A stretch of DNA of 64,000 nucleotides from Prolixibacter bellariivorans ATCC BAA-1284 (GCF_000621705.1 NZ_JHXO01000012.1:124001-188000); one strand, 5' to 3'. Positions 26,783 through 34,211 are shown, numbered from the stretch's first letter. Numbers and translations: made by a program. The notes: generated from the letters alone by a model not told the origin.

Positions 26783-27310
26783 ATGAGTTTAGAGAATATC
26801 AGACATAGAATCTTTGTTAAATCGCAGATTAATAAAATTTGTCTCTTTGGACTATTACTTTTAATGACATCTTGCAATAGGACTTCTCACCTATTACCAA
26901 AAAAATATAAAATCACGAAGGAGCAAACTTTTGATACAGCAATAAGTTATGGAAGGATTCTTAAAGTAAAACAATCAATACACATTGACGACTTACAAGA
27001 ATATCCTAAAGAATATAAAAAAAATATATTTCGGACAGTAGAAAAACCTCTTGTCAAATGGACTAAATTAAATAGCCTCGTGGACAAAAAAGGAATCATA
27101 TTCAATGTTCGACAAACGTTAGAGTTTGGTGACTATCAGCAAATCAATAAACTTTTAACGCAAATCGAAAATTATGACAATGAGATTTATTTCGCTGGAC
27201 TTGGAGAAGTAATGAAAGGGTTAAAAAATGAGAAACATAATTTCTATCAGTTCATGTATTTTTTGGATATTAAAACCAATGAAATTTTTGAGTTAGATGA
27301 TATTCACTAA
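26783..27310 (+). CDS. cassette 0: hypothetical lipoprotein
   Basis: 175 residues. A long n-region is followed by hydrophobic LFGLLLLMTSC, a plausible lipobox. The remainder is a small charged domain (GRILKVKQSIHIDDL, LKNEKHNFYQFMYFLDIK) without a family I recognise. The cassette begins with GTTATCTGC at 26755 and its attC-like site carries the complementary GCAGATAAC at 27321-27329. The gene is AT-rich, unlike its left neighbour. Confidence 0.7.
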   Translation: MSLENIRHRIFVKSQINKICLFGLLLLMTSCNRTSHLLPKKYKITKEQTFDTAISYGRILKVKQSIHIDDLQEYPKEYKKNIFRTVEKPLVKWTKLNSLVDKKGIIFNVRQTLEFGDYQQINKLLTQIENYDNEIYFAGLGEVMKGLKNEKHNFYQFMYFLDIKTNEIFELDDIH

Positions 27311-27320
27311 AGAAAAAACA

Positions 27321-27457
27321 GCAGATAACACGGTACATATTGCAGGGCGGGGTTTGGTGGTACGCCAACTACGGATTCTCGCATCGCAGATCCGTGTCCT
27401 TCGGACAGGAACGCTCTCCGAAATCCGCCCCGACAACATGTACCAACCGTTAGCGTT
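27321..27457 (+). repeat. attC-like site A
   Basis: Left end GCAGATAAC (27321-27329), then CGGTACAT; right end ATGTACCAACCGTTAGC with G^TT at 27449. Inner arms TTGCAGGGCGG and CCGCCCCGACAA pair, and GTGTCC/GGACA closes the tip. The terminal arms pair as TAAC/GTTA and GGTACAT/ATGTACC with unpaired bases between, as in folded attC strands. Confidence 0.8.
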
Positions 27458-27481
27458 CATTTTGAAAGACAAAAAATTAGC

Positions 27482-27934
27482 ATGATTGAGAAACTGAAAA
27501 TATTCAAGAATAAACTTTCCATATTAATGATTGTGTCTTTTGTAGTGACTTATTTTGGTGGACAAGATGCAATAACTTCAACAATTTTATACAATAAGTT
27601 GGATTTGACTAATCCAATCAAATTTCGAATAGAGGACAAATACAATAAAAAAGAAAACGTACAGAGTTTCCCTGACTTAAATTTTAAAGGGAAAATTATA
27701 GGGACAGAAGATGAAAAAGAAATTAAAGTTAGTAAAGGAGATTTTGACAAACATCAGATTGGACAAATCATAAAAGTTTATAAAACAGAATCTGACGAAT
27801 TTATGACAGACCATGAAATTGACAATCAAGGGATAATTCAAATTGGAAAAACAGGATTTTCGTTTGTGTTTATTCCAACCATTATCTTTTTCTCGTTAGG
27901 GCTTTTTTGTTTGATGGTAATTATAAAAAAATAA
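27482..27934 (+). CDS. cassette 1: hypothetical two-helix membrane protein
   Basis: 150 residues. An N-terminal hydrophobic segment (ILMIVSFVVTYFGG) and a C-terminal one (FSFVFIPTIIFFSLGLFCLMVI) enclose a roughly 85-residue extracytoplasmic-looking domain (KFRIEDKYNKKENVQ ... GQIIKVYKTESDEF). This is the layout of small DUF3592-like membrane proteins, but I cannot confirm a family. Cassette borders GTTAGCGTT and AACGCTAAC match perfectly. Confidence 0.7.
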   Translation: MIEKLKIFKNKLSILMIVSFVVTYFGGQDAITSTILYNKLDLTNPIKFRIEDKYNKKENVQSFPDLNFKGKIIGTEDEKEIKVSKGDFDKHQIGQIIKVYKTESDEFMTDHEIDNQGIIQIGKTGFSFVFIPTIIFFSLGLFCLMVIIKK

Positions 27935-27941
27935 AAAACGA

Positions 27942-28105
27942 AACGCTAACACAGTACATATTGCAGGGCGGGGTTTTGTGGTTCGCCAACTGCGGATTGG
28001 CTTCGCCGATTTCGCAAGCTCAATTCTCGTTTCGCAGTTCCGTGTCCTTCGGACAGGAACGCTCTCCGAAATCCGCCCCGACAACATGTACCAACCGTTA
28101 TGCAC
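27942..28105 (+). repeat. attC-like site B
   Basis: Left end AACGCTAAC (27942-27950), right end ACCGTTATGCAC with G^TT at 28097. Its body is nearly the same as sites A and E (TGCAGGGCGGGGTT ... ATCCGCCCCGACAA), with an extra internal hairpin around GGATTGGCTTCGCCGATTTC. Confidence 0.8.
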
Positions 28106-28131
28106 AAGCTTAAAAAACACAGACAAATAAT

Positions 28132-28476
28132 ATGAAACGACTGATTAAAAAGTATTCCATCTTGCTAATTTCAGCAATAATACTCTCTCACTTATTGACT
28201 GGTATTATTCTGACAGTCTGGCCAAATTTATTAACAACTGAATTGCCTGGTGGAGGAACTTCAACTTTAGGCAATGGTTACTTAATTTCTGCTTTGGATT
28301 ACTTGATAAATGTCGTTTTCATAATTCTGTTAACGAAAGAAATGAATAAAGAAAATATAAAGTCAATTCCATTATTGATATTGACCTTCTTTTCAAGTTT
28401 ATTAGGAGTAATTTTCTTTCTTTTCATAGTGGCACAACAGAAATTAAACATAATTACAGCTAACACATATGACTGA
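28132..28476 (+). CDS. cassette 2a: small membrane protein
   Basis: 114 residues with three or four hydrophobic segments (ILLISAIILSHLLTGIIL, YLINVVFIILLTKEM, LLILTFFSSLLGVIFFLFIV). It overlaps the next gene by 8 bases in the same cassette, so the two are translationally coupled. The last two helices with the intervening KENIKSIP are similar to cassette 2b (RKENLKNIV), so the pair look like paralogues. Function unknown. Confidence 0.65.
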   Translation: MKRLIKKYSILLISAIILSHLLTGIILTVWPNLLTTELPGGGTSTLGNGYLISALDYLINVVFIILLTKEMNKENIKSIPLLILTFFSSLLGVIFFLFIVAQQKLNIITANTYD

Positions 28477-28792
28477 TTTACTAAAAGTATTAAATAAGTA
28501 TATAATCTTATTGATTATTTCGTCCTTATTTGGGATGCCTTGGTTTTATGTTCAAAACTTATTGTTTGATATAAGCAATCATGAAACATATGCTCTGGCT
28601 AGTTCAATACCTAATTACGTAACATATCTAATTCGATTGATTATCATTATTCTATTGATAATTGATTTTAGAAAAGAAAACTTGAAAAATATTGTTTTAA
28701 CATGTATAGCTACTTTGTTTTTCCCTTTGCTTGGAGTTGTGATACTATCTCTACTAATTTTAGAGAAAGGAAAAGAAAAAGCCAGTGCATAA
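28469..28792 (+). CDS. cassette 2b: small membrane protein, paralogue of 2a
   Basis: 107 residues, about four hydrophobic segments. It starts inside the end of 2a (8-base overlap). The helix-KENLKN-helix segment parallels 2a. Its stop codon TAA (28790-28792) lies in the left border of attC-like site C, so the cassette ends exactly with the gene. Confidence 0.65.
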   Translation: MTDLLKVLNKYIILLIISSLFGMPWFYVQNLLFDISNHETYALASSIPNYVTYLIRLIIIILLIIDFRKENLKNIVLTCIATLFFPLLGVVILSLLILEKGKEKASA

Positions 28793-28921
28793 CAAATTGT
28801 ATATGGCAGGCGAGGGTTTTAGCGGTCTGACAAGTCAGACCTTGCGCCCACTTTCCTGCGGGTCTGACAGCCCCGATGTACATCGGGACCGCCCGACCAT
28901 ATACAAGTGACCGTTACCAGT
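28785..28921 (+). repeat. attC-like site C
   Basis: Left end GTGCATAAC (28785-28793), then AAATTGTATATGGCAGG; right end CCATATACAAGTGACCGTTACC with G^TT at 28913. The middle is different from sites A, B and E (GGTCTGACAAGTCAGACC and CCGATGTACATCGG palindromes). Confidence 0.75.
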
Positions 28922-28939
28922 AATTTTGACGAGCGTACA

Positions 28940-29854
28940 ATGATGAAATTAGGAATCAAAATATTGTTGTTTTTTATACCAAAATTAGTCTTTGGGCAAA
29001 TTGACTTGACCCCGCCTTTAGATACTGCTCTGATTTTTTTACCAAACTCCATTTCAACAAAAAATCATGAACACAGCAGTCCTTCCATTAATAATGAAAA
29101 TCAAATAATATGTTGGTCAATGTGGGAAAGACCACAACCCGAGAGTCCAAGACAGCTTATTTTGCTTTTGGACTTAAAATCTGGTAAAACCAAAGTAGCA
29201 GACTTCTCTAAAGATTATTCAAATGGTAGTCCAATTTGGATAGAACATGATAAACTTTTATTCTATTCAAATAGACCTTCAGGAAGTGAAAAGACTAACG
29301 AAATAGTAAATGATTTGTGGACTGTTGAAAAAAAAGATTCAATATGGACTCAACCTCAATGTTTGAATTTTTCGAAACACACAAAATTTGCGGCTTCGCC
29401 GACAATTACTAAATCTGGAACAATTTATTTTGTCGGATTCAAAGACAGTGTCGAAAATAATATGGGTATTTATAGAGCAATCCAAAATTCAAATGGATAT
29501 GAAATCCCAGAGCTTCTACCCAAGGAAATCAATTCTAAATTCTTTGACTGGACACCTTACATTTCACCCGATGAAACTTTTTTGATTTTTTCCTCAAACA
29601 GACCAGGCAGTAAAGACAATTACGGGGATTTGTATATCAGCTTTAAAGACAATGATAATAATTGGAGTGAGCCAATTAATATGGGAAATAAAATAAACAC
29701 GAACAAACAAGAAAGATTCCCTAAAATATCAGAAAATGGTCAGATATTCTTTTTCACCAGAGCAACAGACAATAATTATGATGATATTTTTTGGATTAGT
29801 TCAAAGATTATAGATGATATTAAAAATAAAAAAACTACTGGTAACAAATTGTAA
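28940..29854 (+). CDS. cassette 3: periplasmic WD40-like (PD40) beta-propeller protein
   Basis: About 304 residues from the ATG at 28940; a second ATG follows at once, and a GTG inside the attC site at 28907 is an unlikely start. A signal peptide ends near VFGQ. The body has TolB/PD40-type repeats: SPSINNENQIICWSMWERPQ, DKLLFYSNRPSGSEK, DWTPYISPDETFLIFSSNRP, FPKISENGQIFFFTR. These are typical of secreted propeller domains that bind proteins. The last codons (residues TGNKL) and the stop lie within attC-like site D. Role unknown. Confidence 0.75.
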   Translation: MMKLGIKILLFFIPKLVFGQIDLTPPLDTALIFLPNSISTKNHEHSSPSINNENQIICWSMWERPQPESPRQLILLLDLKSGKTKVADFSKDYSNGSPIWIEHDKLLFYSNRPSGSEKTNEIVNDLWTVEKKDSIWTQPQCLNFSKHTKFAASPTITKSGTIYFVGFKDSVENNMGIYRAIQNSNGYEIPELLPKEINSKFFDWTPYISPDETFLIFSSNRPGSKDNYGDLYISFKDNDNNWSEPINMGNKINTNKQERFPKISENGQIFFFTRATDNNYDDIFWISSKIIDDIKNKKTTGNKL

Positions 29855-29975
29855 ATTGCATTGCGGGGGTCGTGCGGTGTCGTTCGCTGGATTCTCGTTT
29901 CGCAGTTCCGTGTCCTTCGGACAAGAACGCTCTCCGAAATCCGCAACGACAACTTACAGATGACCGTTGTGGGTA
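29836..29975 (+). repeat. attC-like site D
   Basis: Left end TACTGGTAAC (29836-29845), then AAATTGTAAATTGC; right end AACTTACAGATGACCGTTGT with G^TT at 29966. It keeps the CGTGTCCTTCGGAC tip found in A, B and E but lacks part of their inner arm. Confidence 0.75.
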
Positions 29976-30000
29976 ATTTTAAAAAAGAGCAAAACAGAAT

Positions 30001-30279
30001 ATGCCGATAAAAATTTATAGACAAAAAACGACTGAAGAAATTGCTTGGATTTGCGACGGTGTTTGGGATTTACCTAACCAAATTGCAGGACTTGGGAAAT
30101 GGTTAGAGAGCGAAGCAAAATTACTGCAAAAAGATGAATATGTGATTGATATTGGATTTGACATTCAGCCCGATTCTACTGGAGGTGGAGCTGTAATTGA
30201 TTCTAAACTAATGAAAATGATGGCAGATAAAGGATTTGACTTATATCTTTCAGAATATCCTAATCAATTAAAAGACTAA
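30001..30279 (+). CDS. cassette 4a: small soluble hypothetical protein
   Basis: 92 residues, cytoplasmic, acidic. It contains KWLESEAKLLQKDEYVIDIGFDIQPDSTGGG in two halves (helix then strand) and a C-terminal MMADKGFDLYLSEYP. Size and composition resemble small immunity-type proteins common in cassettes, but I recognise no family. It is followed 3 bases later by a membrane-protein gene in the same cassette. Confidence 0.6.
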   Translation: MPIKIYRQKTTEEIAWICDGVWDLPNQIAGLGKWLESEAKLLQKDEYVIDIGFDIQPDSTGGGAVIDSKLMKMMADKGFDLYLSEYPNQLKD

Positions 30280-30282
30280 AAT

Positions 30283-30693
30283 TTGATGAAAATACCAATA
30301 TTCATAATGATTGTTTTAGGCATATGCGTATTATTGATTTCAACGCCTTTCGCTTACTATCGAATTGTTAGAGATACTAAAGGGATTAAGTTTTCATTTA
30401 TTGTTTCAAGCATAATTGCAATAATTGGAGTTTTTGGGCTTTTAGGAGTTTTGTATAAAATTGAGACAATACTTTACGTATTTATGTTTAGCCCTCTTAT
30501 ATTCTTTAGTATCTACCAGACATTGAGGTATTTTTACAAAAAAGACACAGGAAGAGAACCAGTTTCGACATATGCTTCAAATTTTGATTTTACAGATGGT
30601 CGAGGAATGTTTGTCGGCGATTATATTTTTAATTTCTTGCTACTAATACTGACTATCGCTGGAATTTTCGGACTGCAATGGATGCTAAAATGA
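30283..30693 (+). CDS. cassette 4b: small multi-pass membrane protein
   Basis: 136 residues with four hydrophobic segments (IFIMIVLGICVLLIST, FSFIVSSIIAIIGVFGLLGVL, ILYVFMFSPLIFFSIY, FLLLILTIAGIFGLQW). It starts 3 bases after 4a. Borders of the whole cassette (GTTGTGGGTA and TACCCACAAC) are perfect complements. Function unknown. Confidence 0.65.
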   Translation: MMKIPIFIMIVLGICVLLISTPFAYYRIVRDTKGIKFSFIVSSIIAIIGVFGLLGVLYKIETILYVFMFSPLIFFSIYQTLRYFYKKDTGREPVSTYASNFDFTDGRGMFVGDYIFNFLLLILTIAGIFGLQWMLK

Positions 30694-30699
30694 AAAAAC

Positions 30700-30866
30700 T
30701 ACCCACAACAAAGTACATATTGCAGGGCGGGGTTCGGTGGTACGCCAACTGCGGATTGGCTTCGCCGATTTCGCAAGCTCAATTCTCGTTTCGCAGTTCC
30801 GTGTCCTTCGGACATGAACGAGCTCCGAAATCCGCCCCGACAACTTACAAGTGACCGTTGTATGTA
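30700..30866 (+). repeat. attC-like site E
   Basis: Left end TACCCACAAC (30700-30709), then AAAGTACATATTGCAGGGCG; right end TTACAAGTGACCGTTGTATG with G^TT at 30857. The body is nearly identical to site B. Confidence 0.8.
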
Positions 30867-30930
30867 ATGCTGATTAAACCTTAAATTATTTTCGAAGTCT
30901 AAAATTAAACAACTAATTCAAACACTAAGC

Positions 30931-31938
30931 ATGTGTAAATACAACTTAACTTTTCTTATAATAATACTTTTGTTTTCTTGTAATTCAGATGATAATAATT
31001 CTATTCTTGAAAATTCAAATAATACTACAGACATCACAAAGCCTAAAGGACTTTATACTAGTTCTTTTGGAAATGAAACTGCTTTAGATAATAATCAAGT
31101 TAATGGTTCCTTAATTCGAGTAAAATGGAGTGAAATAGAACCAAATAAAGGGATTTATGACTTTTCAAGCATAGAGCAATTTCGCGAAATTATTAAAGGG
31201 AGAAATTTAAAGTGGAGTCTTGGTATTCTGGCTGGTGGAGATAGTCCTTTATGGTTGACAGAATCTATTAAAGCTGATTATTTTGAAATAAATGGAATCA
31301 ATAATACAGTAAAACGAATCCCTAAAATTTGGGACACTAGAGTTAATGAAAGACTAACACTGCTTGCGGAAGCACTTTCGAATGAATATAATGAAGATGA
31401 AGATTTGGTTTTAGTATATGTTCCACAAATGACCGCAAATGGTATAGAAGGTCATTTTAATGGTGTAACAACAGATGAGCTTCTAGAGGCCGGACTAACT
31501 TCAGATAATTGGGTTAATGGTGTAAAAGAAACAGCCCGGATATTTGCAAATGCTTTTACCAAAAAGGCAATAGCTGTTGAAGTCCACGACATAATGGGAG
31601 ATACTTCAATTCCTAACAGAATAATGACAGACTTATGGAATGAGCCTTCTTTAAATCATAGAGTCGGTGTTGCAATGTGGTGGATTTCCGGGAAAAATAT
31701 TTATCAGCCTAATTTAGTAAATGCGTTAATTGATTTCCCTGGAGATATTTATTCACAGGCAATCGGGAGGTCCGACCAACCTTCAAGATTTGAAAATAAC
31801 GACTACACAACTATTTTTGAACAAGCACAAACAATAGGTATTAGATATATGGAGCTTTGGGAATATGAATTTGTCAACAATACTTTCCCTCAGGAATTTA
31901 AGAGTTTTAATGATTATGCGAATACTAATTTTGAGTAA
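30931..31938 (+). CDS. cassette 5: lipoprotein with GH-like TIM-barrel (beta-galactosidase/GH42-type fold)
   Basis: 335 residues. The signal LTFLIIILLFSC is a lipobox. The segment GSLIRVKWSEIEPNKGIYDF (about residues 54-73) matches the first strand/helix of GH42- and GH5-like barrels, where a substrate-binding Arg and a W-x-x-IEP signature occur. Later blocks include RNLKWSLGILAGGDSPLWL and YVPQMTANGIEGHF, the latter in the place of the acid/base strand but without a clear NE motif. A second acidic strand may be RYMELWEYEF. Catalytic activity is uncertain. It is the largest lipoprotein of the array. Confidence 0.65.
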   Translation: MCKYNLTFLIIILLFSCNSDDNNSILENSNNTTDITKPKGLYTSSFGNETALDNNQVNGSLIRVKWSEIEPNKGIYDFSSIEQFREIIKGRNLKWSLGILAGGDSPLWLTESIKADYFEINGINNTVKRIPKIWDTRVNERLTLLAEALSNEYNEDEDLVLVYVPQMTANGIEGHFNGVTTDELLEAGLTSDNWVNGVKETARIFANAFTKKAIAVEVHDIMGDTSIPNRIMTDLWNEPSLNHRVGVAMWWISGKNIYQPNLVNALIDFPGDIYSQAIGRSDQPSRFENNDYTTIFEQAQTIGIRYMELWEYEFVNNTFPQEFKSFNDYANTNFE

Positions 31939-31944
31939 ATACAC

Positions 31945-32016
31945 TACATACAACAAGGTGTATAGGCCATAGCCTCCCTTCGGTCGGCAACGCCCCATAC
32001 ACAGAACGTTAGCGGC
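31945..32016 (+). repeat. attC-like site F (short)
   Basis: Only about 72 bases. Left end TACATACAAC (31945-31954), then AAGGTGTATAGG; right end CCCATACACAGAACGTTAGC with G^TT at 32008. The tip GCCTCCCTTCGGTCGGC is short. The terminal arms GTGTAT/ATACAC pair. Confidence 0.75.
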
Positions 32017-32121
32017 AAGTGAATAAGACACTCTTCAAAATAGAAATCTTGAATAACGATAAACTCTAACACATATCGAATAATAACAGTGATGAGATTA
32101 TAAATTGAAAACAAAACTAAT

Positions 32122-32571
32122 ATGACAAAAGGATTTAAAATAATTGGAATTTCTGTCCGAACTACAAATAAAAATAACCAATCTCAACAAGATTTGGGAA
32201 ACCTTTGGAACAAATTCTTTTCGGAGAACGTTTTTGACAAGGTTCCGAACAAAATTTCGAGCAACATCATGACCATCTACACAGATTATAAAAGTGATTA
32301 TACAGATGAGTACACTACCATAATTGGCATTCCAGTTTCAACACTTGACCAAATCCCAAACGGATTGATTGGACGAGAATTTGAAAAAGAAAATTTTCAA
32401 AAATTTATTGCTAAAGGAGAAATGCCAAATGCTGTACTGAATACTTGGATAAATATTTGGCAAAGAGATAAAGAACTTAATCGAAAATATACTTACGACT
32501 TCGAAGTTTATGGCCAAAATTCTCAAAACGGAGAAAATTCAGAAGTTGAAATCTATATTGCGACAAAATAA
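32122..32571 (+). CDS. cassette 6: GyrI-like / AraC effector-binding domain protein (Cass2-like)
   Basis: 149 residues, no signal. The sequence IIGISVRTTNKNNQSQQDLG, then LWNKFFSENVFDKVPNKISSN, YTTIIGIPVSTLDQIPNGLI and a C-terminal FEVYGQNSQ...EVEIYIATK follows the stand-alone GyrI-like (bacterial transcription activator effector-binding) fold. A close family is the integron-associated effector-binding protein Cass2, first found in a Vibrio integron cassette. That family link supports the integron interpretation. It may bind small cationic or hydrophobic ligands. Borders GTTAGCGGC and GCCGCTAAC are perfect complements. Confidence 0.8.
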   Translation: MTKGFKIIGISVRTTNKNNQSQQDLGNLWNKFFSENVFDKVPNKISSNIMTIYTDYKSDYTDEYTTIIGIPVSTLDQIPNGLIGREFEKENFQKFIAKGEMPNAVLNTWINIWQRDKELNRKYTYDFEVYGQNSQNGENSEVEIYIATK

Positions 32572-32579
32572 AAACACCA

Positions 32580-32680
32580 GCCGCTAACAATGTGTATAAT
32601 TCAGCGCGAGTCCGATTTCTGTATCCCGAAAAATCTTGGCCGATTTTTCGCGCCGAAATCATACACGCACCGTTAAGCAC
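32580..32680 (+). repeat. attC-like site G
   Basis: Left end GCCGCTAAC (32580-32588), then AATGTGTATAATTCAGCGCG; right end ATACACGCACCGTTAAGCAC with G^TT at 32672. Inner arms AATTCAGCGCGAG and TTCGCGCCGAAATC pair imperfectly; the tip is CCGAAAAATCTTGG. Confidence 0.75.
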
Positions 32681-32724
32681 AACCTTGAAAAAACATACAT
32701 TATAACTAATAAAGTACAAGAAAA

Positions 32725-33990
32725 ATGAAAGAAACAAAGAAAATACTCGTATTGGGTTGCAATTTTGCCGGACTTACAGTCTCACGCTACTTACACAAGG
32801 AATTGGAGAAAGCAGCTGAAATCACAGTAATTGACCGAAAAAATTACATCAATTTTATTCCAAATATTCCTATTGAGGTCTTTAATAATCACAACCCAGA
32901 GGACACTATGGAATTTCCATTTCAAAAACATTTAAAATCTGATGGCAGTTCTTTTATCCAGGCAGAAGTTGAGAATATCGATGCTGATAATAAAACTGTG
33001 TATTTTACACCAAATGAAAGAGAAGGTTCTGCTCAAGAATCAATGACCTATGACTATTTAGTTATTGCTATCGGTTGTAAACTAGCTTTTGATGAAATTG
33101 AAGGATTTGCTGAATTTGGTCATACTTTCTCAGATACATTTTATGGAAACAAAGTCCGTAATTATTTACATAATGAATACAAAGGTGGGCACATTGCAAT
33201 TGGCTCTGACAGATTTATTCAAGGTCAAAGTCCTAAACTTCCGAAAATGCCAACGGCATTAGCTGCGTGCGAAGGACCAACAGTTGAACTTGCGTTTTCA
33301 TTAGCAGATTGGTTAGAAAAACATAAAAAAGGAAACGCAAAAAACATCACCCTTTTTACACCAGGTGAAGTTATAGCAGAAGATGCAGGTGAAAGGATTT
33401 TAGGTGAATTATTACCTATGGTTTCAGGAATGGGTTATGGCTACAAAAAAGGGACGGTTGGTATAAAAAGATTAACAAAAGATGCTATAGAGTTTAAAGA
33501 CGGAACAAGTTTAGAGGCTGAAATGAAAATAATTTTTCCTAATTGGGAACCTCACAGTTTTATGAAAGGACTTCCGTTTGTGGATGACCAAGGTTTTGTA
33601 GTAACTGATTTACATATGAGAAATCCTGATTATCCAGAAATATTTGCGGTTGGAGATGCAGCGGCAGTTACAATTCCTAAATTAGGTTCATTGGGTCATA
33701 CGGAGTGTGAAATAGCTTCTAAAGTAATTGCTAAAGACATATTGGGTAATACTGAAGAAATAAAACCTTTACATCAAATGGTTATATGTTTTGGCGATTT
33801 GGGAAATCAGAAGGGTTTCTATATGCACACGGATGAATGGTATGGAGGAAATACAAGTATCTTAAAAATGGGATATACCCCATATATTTTAAAAATGGGT
33901 TTCAAAACAATGTATGAAACATTAGGTGGAAAAATTCCAAGTTGGGGAATGCCAATTTCTGAAATCGTTGGCGACCATACTATTATATAG
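32725..33990 (+). CDS. cassette 7: FAD/NAD(P)-dependent oxidoreductase (SQR-like)
   Basis: 421 residues, the largest cassette gene. The N-terminal dinucleotide fold VLGCNFAGLTVSRYLHKEL (usual GxGxxG replaced by GCNFAG) is followed by acidic IDRKNYINFIPNIP. Mid-protein is the second NAD(P)-binding region, and the FAD phosphate motif PEIFAVGDAAAVTIPKLG is near residue 300. Layout and length match sulfide:quinone oxidoreductase-like proteins. The active-site cysteines cannot be assigned confidently, so the substrate is open. Its cassette borders are only 7/9 complementary (GTTAAGCAC against GGGCATAAC). Confidence 0.8.
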   Translation: MKETKKILVLGCNFAGLTVSRYLHKELEKAAEITVIDRKNYINFIPNIPIEVFNNHNPEDTMEFPFQKHLKSDGSSFIQAEVENIDADNKTVYFTPNEREGSAQESMTYDYLVIAIGCKLAFDEIEGFAEFGHTFSDTFYGNKVRNYLHNEYKGGHIAIGSDRFIQGQSPKLPKMPTALAACEGPTVELAFSLADWLEKHKKGNAKNITLFTPGEVIAEDAGERILGELLPMVSGMGYGYKKGTVGIKRLTKDAIEFKDGTSLEAEMKIIFPNWEPHSFMKGLPFVDDQGFVVTDLHMRNPDYPEIFAVGDAAAVTIPKLGSLGHTECEIASKVIAKDILGNTEEIKPLHQMVICFGDLGNQKGFYMHTDEWYGGNTSILKMGYTPYILKMGFKTMYETLGGKIPSWGMPISEIVGDHTII

Positions 33991-34022
33991 CGTATAAAAA
34001 AGAAAATAAGAGAGTAATAAAA

Positions 34023-34159
34023 GGGCATAACAATGTATATGAAAAATAGGCGAAACATTAGCAAATCAATAATTTTGGCTCTTATCAAAGCTTGTGCTTA
34101 ATCGAGCGTTTCGTGCTTCGAAATCGCCTGCTTTTTCATATACTAACCGTTGTGCGTCT
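34023..34159 (+). repeat. attC-like site H
   Basis: Left end GGGCATAAC (34023-34031), then AATGTATATGAAAAATAGGC; right end TTTTTCATATACTAACCGTT with G^TT at 34149. Long terminal arms (GTATATGAAAAA/TTTTTCATATAC) pair perfectly. It is the last intact site of the array. Confidence 0.8.
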
Positions 34160-34211
34160 ATTAAAAAATGTAGGCGAGACTAAATAAAGGTCAGTTTTTG
34201 ATTCTAAAAAT

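Larger units (their letters stand above)
26755..34149 (+). mobile_element. integron-like gene cassette array without integrase (CALIN-type)
   Basis: Eight closed cassettes lie head to tail, all genes on the + strand. Cut points G^TT are at 26755, 27449, 28097, 28913, 29966, 30857, 32008, 32672 and 34149, giving cassettes of about 694, 648, 816, 1053, 891, 1151, 664 and 1477 bp. Between them are long imperfect palindromes with AACAAnGTRTAYA-like left arms and TRYAYnnnnACCGTT-like right arms. In seven of the eight closed cassettes the 5' border sequence is the exact reverse complement of the 3' border sequence over 9-10 bases. DNA is visibly AT-richer than its flanks. No tyrosine recombinase is encoded in the window. 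A ninth, open cassette follows. Confidence 0.85.

Noticed and set aside
28907-28942. GTG at 28907 as the start of the cassette 3 protein
   Set aside because: It lies inside the attC-like site and would put a hydrophilic stretch before the signal peptide; ATG at 28940 is better.
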